Assembly (NCBI GenBank): GCA_026645375.1
Contig: JAPFFX010000040.1
Span: forward strand, 1 to 6,282
Length of the DNA stretch: 6,282 nucleotides
Reading direction: 5' to 3'
Origin: Citricoccus sp. WCRC_4
GTDB lineage: Bacteria; Actinomycetota; Actinomycetes; Actinomycetales; Micrococcaceae
Shown here: positions 1 through 6,282 of the stretch, in pieces
Numbering within the stretch: position 1 is the stretch's first letter
How the letters are laid out: each line of letters begins with the position of its first letter
Notes under the pieces: model-generated
Database searches by the model: none
What the model was told of the DNA's origin: nothing
The model's input: the letters and a program-made list of their open reading frames with translations, nothing else
Position numbers and translations under genes: made by a program

Positions 1-974
1 AGCACCCACAGGGCGCCGACCCCCACCAGGGCACCCGGGCCCGGGGACGTCAGGGCCAGGGGGATGAGCGCCGTGGCGGTGGTGAGCAGGACCGCGCCGG
101 TCAGCATGACCCGGCGGTGGGTGACCCGCCGCAGAATCCACGGAAGCAGGAAGGCCGCCGCCATGGATCCGGCGCCGTTGAAGGCCAGGTACAAGGCCAC
201 CATGTCATCCCCGAGCCCGACGCGCGCTTTGACGATCACCACGGTCTGCACCAGGACGAAGGCCCCGGCCGAGGCCACCACGAGGTTCAGTGCCAGGACC
301 GGGCGCAGGGACGGGACGCGCACGAAGAGCATCGCCCCGCGCCGGACGCGGACCAGGAACGGGGCCTCGTCCTCGCCCGCCTCGGGGGACTCGGCCGACC
401 TGGGCAGTTTCGGCACCGTGACCGAGAGCACCAGCAACGCCGAACCGGCAAAGCCGGCTGCGGTCCCCCAGAACAGCGCGTCATGGGGCATCACCACCAG
501 CAGCAGCCCGGCCAGGGCAGGGGAGAGGACCGCCTCCAGGTCGTACGCCAGGCGGGACAGGGACAGCCCGGCGGTGTAGTCATCCCGGTCCGTCAAGACC
601 TGCGGGATGACGGACTGGAAGGTCGGGGTGAACGTCGCCGAGGCCGACTGCAACACGAACACCAGCAGGTAGACCTGCCACACCTCCGTGATCAGCGGCA
701 GGGCGACGACGGCCGTCATGCGCACGAGGTCGGCCGTCACCATGACCGCCTTGCGCGGCAGCCCCTGGGCCAGGGCCGAGGCGAAGGGCGCCACCAGGAC
801 GTACGCCACCATCTTCACGGCGAAGATCGTGCCCAGGAGCCGGCCCGCGCTGCCTCCGGCCAGATCGTAGGCGAGCAGGCCCAGGGCGACGGTCAGCAGG
901 CCGGTCCCGGCCAGGGACGCGACCTGGGCCAGGTACAGGCGCAGGTACGCGGGATGGGACAGGGCGCGGAGCAT
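1..974 (-). CDS. MFS transporter, 3' end beyond window
   Basis: The reverse strand encodes the first 324 residues of a major facilitator superfamily permease; full members are usually about 400-430 aa, so the last few helices lie outside the window. The protein opens MLRALSHPAYLRLYLAQ, a usual MFS beginning, followed by hydrophobic helices at about residues 15-37, 48-69, 78-97, 101-118, 145-163, 166-187, 226-247, 258-281 and 288-308. A charged, acidic cytoplasmic loop at about 190-216 separates the two halves. The loop after helix 2 (AQGLPRKAVMVTADLVR, residues 69-85) matches MFS motif A but carries Gln70 where the conserved Asp normally sits. The segment DLEAVLSPALAGLLL (145-159) is typical of drug-exporter-like members. 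The ATG at 974 is fixed because an in-frame TGA lies 15 nt upstream; its ribosome binding site is weak. Efflux of a small molecule is likely from the family, but the substrate cannot be read from the sequence and no regulator gene lies beside it. Confidence 0.93.
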   Translation of the reverse strand, partial: MLRALSHPAYLRLYLAQVASLAGTGLLTVALGLLAYDLAGGSAGRLLGTIFAVKMVAYVLVAPFASALAQGLPRKAVMVTADLVRMTAVVALPLITEVWQVYLLVFVLQSASATFTPTFQSVIPQVLTDRDDYTAGLSLSRLAYDLEAVLSPALAGLLLVVMPHDALFWGTAAGFAGSALLVLSVTVPKLPRSAESPEAGEDEAPFLVRVRRGAMLFVRVPSLRPVLALNLVVASAGAFVLVQTVVIVKARVGLGDDMVALYLAFNGAGSMAAAFLLPWILRRVTHRRVMLTGAVLLTTATALIPLALTSPGPGALVGVGALWV

Positions 975-1133
975 GGCGTGATCCGTTCAGGTCAGCGGTC
1001 GGGTGGTGTCGTCCTGGAGGCGGCTCCGAGGGCAGGCATCGTCAGGGTCGGCGATCGTCGCGGACGGCGCCGCGATCACGTCGACGTCCGGAGGGAAGGA
1101 CTGACCGCATCGCTGCCTACCTGCATAGACACA

Positions 1134-1162
1134 AAGGTACTAGAACGCTTCCCAACCGTGAA
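1134..1162 (-). promoter_or_regulatory. Candidate promoter of the MFS transporter
   Basis: On the reverse strand TTCACG (1157-1162) and TACCTT (1134-1139) are separated by 17 bp, a plausible sigma-70-type pair inside a patch that is AT-rich for this genome. Transcription would begin near 1127 and give a leader of about 150 nt before the ATG at 974. The -10 match is only moderate, so this is a suggestion. Confidence 0.3.
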
Positions 1163-1360
1163 CCGGGCCCTGACCGCGCCTCCTGGGCTCCAGCAGCTCA
1201 TGAACGACCGCGGAATGGTCCGGGCCGGGACGCATCGCGGGATGCACGCCGTTCTGAGGCCCGATGAGGAATGTCATCAAACCGTGAGGCGAGCGTCAGT
1301 GTTGCTCAACGTCGGGCCCGGAGGCTGGAGTCATTCCCCGGTTCCGCGCCGTTCAAGCCT

Positions 1361-1366
1361 AGGAGA
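1361..1366 (+). promoter_or_regulatory. Strong ribosome binding site fixing the start at 1373
   Basis: AGGAGA lies with its AGGAG core 7 nt before the ATG at 1373, a near-ideal Shine-Dalgarno. The same frame is open further upstream with an ATG at 1271, but that one has its purine run almost touching the start. The site therefore decides the start in favour of 1373. Confidence 0.75.
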
Positions 1367-1372
1367 AGCCTC

Positions 1373-1822
1373 ATGACACCCGCCACACGCCCGCGCCGCA
1401 TCGACACGGAATCGATGACAGGACAGCAGGTGCAACTCGACACGATCTGCGACCTGGAGGTCGTGCGTCGACGCCTCGACGGTTTCCTCGTGTACCTCCG
1501 CGCAGACGTCGACGCCGTTGCCGGAGACAGCGGTCCGCGCGACACTCTCGAGAACCGACCGGACGTCGCACTCGTCGCCTCAGGGCCCAGCCGGCTCAGG
1601 TTCGGCACGTGGGCCGTGCAGGTGCAGCTCACCGCCGGCCACGGAGGAACCTCGATCACGCTCCGCGCCCTCGGCCACGACGCAGCATCAGCATCCCCCG
1701 CCACCGCAGGAAGTCGTTCCAGCATCTCCCTGGCCCGCAGTGTCAGGCGACTGCGCATCCTCACGCGATTGCTTCGGGTCATGGAGGAAGAGGCTCAGAT
1801 GCAGCGACTGGATCACCCGTGA
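1373..1822 (+). CDS. Hypothetical protein, 149 aa
   Basis: I do not recognise this gene. It encodes a soluble protein with no signal peptide or membrane segment. After a polar, arginine-rich N-terminus (residues 1-17) comes a compact part with a likely strand and helix (about 19-50). An extended beta-like stretch follows at about 64-99 (DVALVAS, LRFGTWAVQVQLTA, GTSITLRAL). The C-terminus is a long amphipathic helix rich in arginine and leucine (about 116-146). A strand-strand-long-helix ending with an F-G-x-W strand and a GTxxxL strand is reminiscent of SRPBCC/START-like ligand-binding folds, but this is only a shape resemblance. The AGGAG ribosome binding site and the open frame support a real gene. 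It uses more codons such as GCA, TCA and CGT than its neighbours, which could mean a recently acquired or weakly expressed gene. It points away from the transporter and converges with the flavodoxin gene 88 bp downstream, so it is probably transcribed alone. Confidence 0.7.
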   Translation: MTPATRPRRIDTESMTGQQVQLDTICDLEVVRRRLDGFLVYLRADVDAVAGDSGPRDTLENRPDVALVASGPSRLRFGTWAVQVQLTAGHGGTSITLRALGHDAASASPATAGSRSSISLARSVRRLRILTRLLRVMEEEAQMQRLDHP

Positions 1823-1846
1823 GGACACTCACCCTCCAACCGGAGG
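1819..1846 (+). terminator. Two small stem-loops at the 3' end of the 149-aa gene
   Basis: GTGAG-GACA-CTCAC (1819-1832) overlaps the TGA stop, and CCTCC-AACC-GGAGG (1833-1846) follows directly. Each has a perfect 5-bp stem with a 4-nt loop. There is no U-tract, so a role in ending transcription or protecting the 3' end is possible but unproven. Confidence 0.25.
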
Positions 1847-1884
1847 TACGAGCCCGGCGACGGGCGGCCGACGGGGCCGGCTGA

Positions 1885-1899
1885 CCCTCGCCACGAGGG
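1885..1899. terminator. Hairpin between the convergent genes
   Basis: CCCTCG-CCA-CGAGGG forms a perfect 6-bp stem with a 3-nt loop in the 88-bp gap between the two stop codons. It lies 11 bp beyond the stop of the minus-strand flavodoxin gene. Its location is right for a terminator serving one or both genes, but no T-run follows it on either strand. Confidence 0.35.
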
Positions 1900-1910
1900 A
1901 ACGCCGCCTC

Positions 1911-2507
1911 TCAGGGCCGGAGAGGGCGCGTGGACTGCAGTTCCCCGGCGATCTCCTGTGCCCATGCCTCGATGCGGGCCCAGTCCCGGTAGTCGCCGAA
2001 GTGTGCGCCGAGTACCCGGAACAGGGTCCCGACCCATCGGGGGAATTGCCCCGGTGTGGCCACCCCCGACAGCAGCAGGTGTCCGCGGGGGCACACCACG
2101 TCCCGCAGTGCGTGGGCCAGGCGTCGGTCCTGGCTGGCATGGGCGCTTCGGCGGATCCAGCGGGGCAGGGCCGAGGTCATGCCCACGCTGAACAACCACA
2201 CCGGTCGGTCCCGCAGGGCTTCGGCATGGCGGGTGGTGTACTCGGCGGCCGTCGGCAGCCAGTCCTGGTCGTGGATGGCGCTGCCGAGGACCACGGCCTC
2301 ATACCCCTCCGGGCTGGGGGCCTGCTGCAGCGGCAACACCTCCACCGTCAGCCCATCCCGTTCAAGCACCTTGGCGATGCGCTGGCCGATCTGGGCGGTG
2401 GACCCGTGGGCGCTGGCGTATCCGATCAATACGCGCAGCCCTGCCTCCTCCGGTGCACCCTGCCGGCCAGGGGCAGGCCGACGGCGTGCGGGGTGTGCGG
2501 ATTCCAC
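1911..2507 (-). CDS. Flavodoxin-domain protein (HemG-like family)
   Basis: This is a flavodoxin-fold, FMN-binding protein of 198 aa from the chosen start. The core begins LRVLIGYASAHGSTAQIGQRIA at about residues 24-45, where the S-A-H-G-S-T segment is the phosphate-binding loop for FMN. The next conserved pieces are YEAVVLGSAIHDQDWLP (about 69-85) and the strand VWLFSVGMT (about 103-111). The set resembles the Flavodoxin_5/HemG group, whose E. coli member oxidises protoporphyrinogen IX in haem synthesis; actinobacterial relatives are often only annotated as flavodoxin-domain proteins. No haem gene is adjacent, so the substrate is open. The GTG at 2507 is chosen because GAGGA stands 8 nt before it. 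An upstream in-frame GTG at 2555 would add 16 residues but has no ribosome binding site, and a -10-like TACCAT (2557-2562) sits right against it. About 20 residues rich in Pro, Arg and Ala precede the flavodoxin core. The gene follows the DUF2079 gene on the same strand with a gap of 124 bp and may have its own promoter. Confidence 0.9.
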   Translation of the reverse strand: MESAHPARRRPAPGRQGAPEEAGLRVLIGYASAHGSTAQIGQRIAKVLERDGLTVEVLPLQQAPSPEGYEAVVLGSAIHDQDWLPTAAEYTTRHAEALRDRPVWLFSVGMTSALPRWIRRSAHASQDRRLAHALRDVVCPRGHLLLSGVATPGQFPRWVGTLFRVLGAHFGDYRDWARIEAWAQEIAGELQSTRPLRP

Positions 2508-2515
2508 GGTGAACG

Positions 2516-2520
2516 TCCTC
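2516..2520 (-). promoter_or_regulatory. Ribosome binding site favouring the GTG start at 2507
   Basis: On the reverse strand GAGGA is followed by 8 nt and then GTG. The only longer in-frame alternative, GTG at 2555, lacks a purine-rich site. Confidence 0.5.
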
Positions 2521-2631
2521 GCGCCAGGGGGTGCATGCTCGAACTCCTCGTCCACGATGGTAGGTCGGGGTCGTCAGGCACAGAAAGCGATGATCAGCGG
2601 CACGGCACGGCGCCCCCGCTTCGCCCTGGTG

Positions 2632-4287
2632 CTACGGCACGTAGTTCGCGCACACCGGATCCACCGGTCGGTCGCGGTGCAGCACCCAGATGCCGTGGTC
2701 GTCCTCGCTGACCACCTCATAGCCGAGCCGTTCGGCCCGCTCCAGGGCCTGCTCGGGCGTCAGCGGGTCCCAGCCACCGAGCTCTGCGACCGTGGTGTCG
2801 ATGATCATCCAGGTGGCCAGGTCATCGCCGATGTCCCCGTGCAGGCCCACGTAGGTGCGGTCCACCAAGTGCGGCACCGCGTTGTCCGCGGCCTCGATGC
2901 ACACGTCGTCCGGGATCATCCCCACGGCGCGGTCCAGGGCCCACGCCCACTCGGTCCGTTGCCAGGTGTCCCCGGTGACGGTGCGCTGGAACGGGAAGAC
3001 CTGCGGGAAGAGCGCCGTGCCGACCACCCCGCAGCCCAGCAGGACGGACACGAAGACGGTCGGCAGCCGCCAACCGCGGGAGGTCACGGCCCACGACGCG
3101 CGGGGCACCCGGTGACTGCCGGCCCCCGAGACCAGGGCGGCGTCGTCGCGCCCGGGCAAGACCTCCGGGGGACCGGCGGCGCGCACCCGCCGCGCGTACC
3201 GCCAGGCCCCGATCCGCGCCAGCGCCTCCAGCGCGGCCATGAGGAAGACCGGTGCCAGGATCGCGTCGTACTGGTAGACCGGACTCCACACGTTGAGCCG
3301 GTCGTTGAACAGCCGGGAGGCCAGGATCGGCATGCCGATCAGCGTGTAGGGGGAGATCAGCGGCAGCAGCCACAACGCCACGAAGTGCAGCAGCCACAGC
3401 GCGACCTTGAGCGGGTGGTCGAAGAGCACCGCGAACGCGTCGAGGGGCTGGGTGAGCATGAAGGCGATCGAGGACCCCATGTCCGGCCCCAGCGCGGTGA
3501 ACTGCCAGTAGCCGAACTCGCCCTCCGGTGAGAAGCGGGGGATGACCACGGAGGTGGCGAAGACGTAGCCGGCCACGCCCAGCGCGGCGGTGACGACGGC
3601 GGGCGCCCAGGCCCGCTTGATGGCCAGCACCATCGCGATGGCCAGCAGGGTGATGCCCATGTCCTCGCGCACCGAGAGCAGCGTCACGGACAGCCCGGTG
3701 GCCAGCCAGTACCGACGGCCGTCGATCGCCCAGATGACCCAGGCGATGACCGGCACCCCGACGGCGATCTCGTGGAAGTCCCAATTCACCATGGCCTGGA
3801 ACGGCCACCACAGCAGCATCGCGCCGGCGCCGATCAGCGCGGTGGCGTGGGAGAACCGGCGGCGGGCGAACAGGTAGACGGGGATGGCCGTGGAGACCAG
3901 CAGCGCCGTCATCGCGATGTTCAGCACCCGCGGGTCGTCCCAGATCCAGTACAGCGGGGCCAGCAGTGCCAGGACCGGGTGGAAGTGGTCCCCGAGGATG
4001 TTGAAGTCCACGCCCTTGACCGGAACGATCGGCTCCCGGAACAGGGCGTACTGGCGCACCGCCTGGTCGAAGATGCCGAGGTCGTAGCCCTTGGCCTCGA
4101 AATTGCGGAAGCGCAGGAAGGAGTGGACGAGATAGAGCACGGCCGCCACGGCCATCACGGCACCGAGCTGCAGCCACTGACCTGCGGTGGTGGTGGGTCC
4201 CACGGTGTCCGCACCGTCCCGGCGGTCCGGCTGGGTGCCGATGACCCAGCGGGGGAGGCGGCGGGCGTTCATCGTCGGATCCTGCAC
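2632..4287 (-). CDS. DUF2079 family multi-pass membrane protein
   Basis: This 551-aa integral membrane protein belongs to the DUF2079 family, placed in the GT-C clan of membrane glycosyltransferases that use lipid-linked sugar donors. That activity is known for the clan, not shown here. Recognisable pieces are the first helix (about 38-58), then GYDLGIFDQAVRQYA (67-81), GDHFHPVLAL (99-108), WDFHEIA (169-175), VREDMG (206-211) and SPVYQYDA (335-342). Further hydrophobic helices lie at about 121-141, 150-166, 176-190, 195-223, 228-249, 293-313, 343-358 and 408-427. A positively charged loop (359-406) follows, and a soluble C-terminal part of about 120 residues contains Cys463 and Cys546. The length suits the family. 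The first start is GTG at 4287 behind GAGAGG; ATG at 4272 behind AGGA at 7 nt is equally good and would drop five residues. The gene begins 33 bp after a tRNA gene on the same strand, with no terminator seen between, so it may be partly read from the tRNA promoter. Confidence 0.93.
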   Translation of the reverse strand: MQDPTMNARRLPRWVIGTQPDRRDGADTVGPTTTAGQWLQLGAVMAVAAVLYLVHSFLRFRNFEAKGYDLGIFDQAVRQYALFREPIVPVKGVDFNILGDHFHPVLALLAPLYWIWDDPRVLNIAMTALLVSTAIPVYLFARRRFSHATALIGAGAMLLWWPFQAMVNWDFHEIAVGVPVIAWVIWAIDGRRYWLATGLSVTLLSVREDMGITLLAIAMVLAIKRAWAPAVVTAALGVAGYVFATSVVIPRFSPEGEFGYWQFTALGPDMGSSIAFMLTQPLDAFAVLFDHPLKVALWLLHFVALWLLPLISPYTLIGMPILASRLFNDRLNVWSPVYQYDAILAPVFLMAALEALARIGAWRYARRVRAAGPPEVLPGRDDAALVSGAGSHRVPRASWAVTSRGWRLPTVFVSVLLGCGVVGTALFPQVFPFQRTVTGDTWQRTEWAWALDRAVGMIPDDVCIEAADNAVPHLVDRTYVGLHGDIGDDLATWMIIDTTVAELGGWDPLTPEQALERAERLGYEVVSEDDHGIWVLHRDRPVDPVCANYVP

Positions 4288-4320
4288 AGTCCACCTCTCG
4301 CGCGGTCCACGCCGGTCACA

Positions 4321-4396
4321 TGGCGCCCCAGGAGGGAGTCGAACCCCCGACCAAGAGATTAGAAGGCTCCTGCTCTATCCACTGAGCTACTGGGGC
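4321..4396 (-). tRNA. tRNA-Arg (anticodon UCU)
   Basis: The reverse strand folds into a complete cloverleaf of 76 nt including an encoded CCA. The acceptor stem is GCCCCAG paired with CTGGGGC without mismatch. The D arm is GCTC-AGTGGATA-GAGC, the anticodon loop CTTCTAA has TCT at + strand 4361-4363, and the variable loop is TGGTC. The T arm is GGGGG-TTCGACT-CCCTC with one G-U pair, the discriminator base is G, and CCA is at 4321-4323. UCU reads the arginine codons AGA and, by wobble, AGG, which are rare in such a GC-rich genome. The anticodon stem is imperfect: the pair next to the loop is C-U (31-39) and the first pair is G-U (27-43). The gene lies between the DUF2079 gene and the divergent ssb. 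No repeat of its 3' half is seen in the window, so there is no sign of a tRNA-integrated element here. Confidence 0.97.
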
Positions 4397-4407
4397 TGGG
4401 CCCGGCC

Positions 4408-4413
4408 ATTCTA
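4408..4413 (-). promoter_or_regulatory. -10 box of the tRNA-Arg promoter
   Basis: TAGAAT on the reverse strand differs from TATAAT at one position and ends 11 nt before the mature tRNA 5' end, so transcription would start only a few bases upstream of it. It is flanked on both sides by GGCCGG. No good -35 hexamer is present 16-18 bp upstream; CCTGTG is the best at 17 bp. It is one of the very few TA-containing sites in the 209-bp region. Confidence 0.6.
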
Positions 4414-4571
4414 CCGGCCGCACCGAACTGCACAGGCCACGGGTCACCGGCGCGTTGTGCCCGAAGCCCTGGGAGGCCCCTGCCCAGGACGCGGCCCGGG
4501 CGGTGTGCTGGGAAGACCGGGCATCCGGCCCGGACCGGCGGCGGACACCAGATCCCGACGCCGACTCACTC

Positions 4572-4587
4572 GCCGGCCGCGGCCGGC
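4572..4587. repeat. 16-bp perfect palindrome before ssb
   Basis: GCCGGCCGCGGCCGGC is a perfect inverted repeat ending 18 bp before the ssb ATG, just upstream of its ribosome binding site GAAAGG (4593-4598). In RNA it could fold into a 6-bp all-GC stem with a 4-nt loop near the site of translation initiation. In DNA it could bind a dimeric protein. A chance origin is possible because the palindrome is pure G and C. Confidence 0.5.
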
Positions 4588-4605
4588 CCACCGAAAGGCC
4601 CATTC

Positions 4606-5154
4606 ATGAGCGAACACATCACCGTCCGTGGCTTCGTGGCCACCGACCCGCAGGTCCGCATGGCCCAGGCCGGCTTCTCCGTCGGCAACTTCCGGCTCGC
4701 CGCCACCGACCGGCGCTTCGACCGCGAGGCCAACGCCTGGGTCGACGGACAGACCAACTGGTTCACCATCAACATGTTCCGCGCGCTGGCCCTGAACGCG
4801 GGGGCCTCCCTGGCCAAGGGCATGCCGGTGATCGTCACCGGCCGGCTCAAGGTCCGCCCCTGGGAGGCCGGGGACCGGACCGGGACGGCCGTGGAGATCG
4901 AGGCCGACTCCATCGGGCACGACCTCACCCTCGGCACGGCCCGGTTCTCCCGGTCCAGCGGACGCACGGGGGAGGCCGCCGTCGCCGGCGGGCCAGCTGA
5001 CGACGCCGGTGGCGCGCCGGTCGGGGGACCGTTCGACGAGGATGATGAACCCCGCGTCGACCGGTCGACCGGTGAGGTCCTGGAGGACGCGGCGGACGCT
5101 CCCGACGAGGCCTCGGAGGTGTCCGAGCAGGAGCGGGACCTGGCGCTCGCCTGA
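4606..5154 (+). CDS. ssb: Single-stranded DNA-binding protein
   Basis: This 182-aa protein carries an SSB OB-fold over about residues 3-113. It binds single-stranded DNA, normally as a tetramer, during replication, recombination and repair in the cytoplasm. Diagnostic pieces are the first strand ITVRGFVATDP (5-15), the core FSVGNFRLAATDRRF (24-38), and TNWFTINMFRALALNAGASLAKGMPVIVTGRLKVRPW (50-86), in which the W-F pair matches the DNA-stacking aromatic region. The strand GTAVEIEADSIGHDLTLGTARF (93-114) closes the fold. The remainder (115-182) is a disordered, glycine/alanine- and Asp/Glu-rich tail that ends DLALA. The hydrophobic acidic tip (DDDIPF type) that recruits partner proteins is absent. 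The gene is not in the rpsF-ssb-rpsR-rplI cluster where the main actinobacterial ssb lies, so this is probably a second, SsbB-like paralogue. GAAAGG stands 7 nt before the ATG. It is divergent from the tRNA and 77 bp ahead of ettA on the same strand. Confidence 0.93.
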   Translation: MSEHITVRGFVATDPQVRMAQAGFSVGNFRLAATDRRFDREANAWVDGQTNWFTINMFRALALNAGASLAKGMPVIVTGRLKVRPWEAGDRTGTAVEIEADSIGHDLTLGTARFSRSSGRTGEAAVAGGPADDAGGAPVGGPFDEDDEPRVDRSTGEVLEDAADAPDEASEVSEQERDLALA

Positions 5155-5205
5155 GCGGTCCGGGCTGCGCGCGGTGGCCGCCGCCTTCCGCCGATGCGGG
5201 AAATG

Positions 5206-5217
5206 CGGTGGCCACCG
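5206..5217. repeat. 12-bp perfect palindrome upstream of ettA
   Basis: CGGTGGCCACCG is a perfect inverted repeat that ends 2 bp before the candidate -10 box of ettA, a place where a bound protein would block RNA polymerase. Its left part, GCGGTGGCC (5205-5213), also occurs as a direct copy at 5171-5179. It may be an operator, or chance in GC-rich DNA. Confidence 0.4.
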
Positions 5218-5219
5218 AC

Positions 5220-5225
5220 TAGCCT
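5220..5225 (+). promoter_or_regulatory. Candidate -10 box of ettA, leaderless start
   Basis: TAGCCT lies 6 bp before the ATG at 5232, which would place transcription initiation at or next to the A of the start codon. Leaderless mRNAs are common in actinobacteria. The -35 side is poor. The alternative reading is a GAGG ribosome binding site (5227-5230) only 1 nt from the ATG, which is too close for normal use. Confidence 0.4.
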
Positions 5226-5231
5226 TGAGGA

Positions 5232-6282
<1,051 letters not shown>

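Larger units (their letters stand above)
975..1372. other. Intergenic region between divergent genes
   Basis: This stretch separates the minus-strand transporter from the plus-strand 149-aa gene. I found no convincing gene in it: reading frames that cross it on the plus strand are arginine/glycine/glutamine-rich shadows of the transporter gene and have no sensible start. It holds a locally AT-richer patch at about 1121-1150 that contains the candidate transporter promoter. A weak inverted repeat, CGCGG at 1059-1063 with CCGCG at 1070-1074, would fall in the transporter's leader RNA. No clear promoter for the plus-strand gene was found. Confidence 0.6.

Noticed and set aside
117..1376. A 419-codon plus-strand frame covering the transporter and the gap after it.
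   Set aside because: It is a glycine-, glutamine-, histidine- and arginine-rich shadow opposite the MFS transporter, which is clearly coding on the minus strand.
1306..1782. A 158-codon minus-strand frame opposite the 149-aa gene.
   Set aside because: It is serine/arginine-rich and low in recognisable structure, while the plus-strand frame has a strong ribosome binding site. It remains the only serious competitor because neither product has a known family.
2056..3531. A 491-codon plus-strand frame opposite the flavodoxin and DUF2079 genes.
   Set aside because: It crosses two recognised minus-strand genes and has no protein-like segments of its own.
2822..4294. A second long minus-strand frame overlapping the DUF2079 gene.
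   Set aside because: It is the same DNA in another frame, rich in Arg, Gly and Pro with no hydrophobic helices, whereas the 2632-4287 frame has DUF2079 motifs.
4321..4396. The tRNA gene as an attachment site for an integrated element.
   Set aside because: No integrase, no repeated tRNA 3' segment and no phage-like gene is seen in the window; the flanking genes look like stable chromosome.

Overview
The window comes from a high-GC actinobacterium. The very G/C-rich third codon positions, the actinobacterial-style EttA N-terminus and the SSB/EttA gene pairing point to Micrococcales, plausibly a Micrococcaceae relative such as Kocuria, Citricoccus or Arthrobacter. That placement is inference from sequence character; no search was run. 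It looks like ordinary chromosome: no transposase, integrase, CRISPR array, phage gene or recognisable biosynthetic or defence cluster is visible.

Left part (1-1910): a major facilitator superfamily (MFS) transporter on the minus strand is cut by the left edge. A 398-bp gene-free stretch follows, with a candidate promoter for the transporter, then a 149-aa plus-strand protein of unknown function with a strong ribosome binding site. Middle part (1911-4396, all minus strand): reading in the direction of transcription, a tRNA-Arg(UCU) with its own -10 box and an encoded CCA end, a DUF2079 multi-pass membrane protein starting 33 bp downstream, and a flavodoxin-domain protein related to HemG-type FMN proteins. 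The flavodoxin gene converges on the 149-aa gene. Right part (4397-6282, plus strand): a 209-bp divergent intergenic region, a single-stranded DNA-binding protein that lacks the usual acidic C-terminal tip, and the 5' two-thirds of an ABC-F protein, EttA, which runs off the right edge.

The genes do not form one pathway. SSB acts in DNA replication or repair, EttA gates the ribosome according to ATP/ADP ratio, and tRNA-Arg serves AGA/AGG codons; the transporter, DUF2079 protein and flavodoxin are accessory membrane or redox functions. No undescribed system stands out. The points most worth a second look are the unknown 149-aa gene, the tail of the SSB, the apparently leaderless start of ettA with a palindrome beside its -10 box, the 16-bp palindrome just before ssb, and the close tRNA-DUF2079 arrangement.
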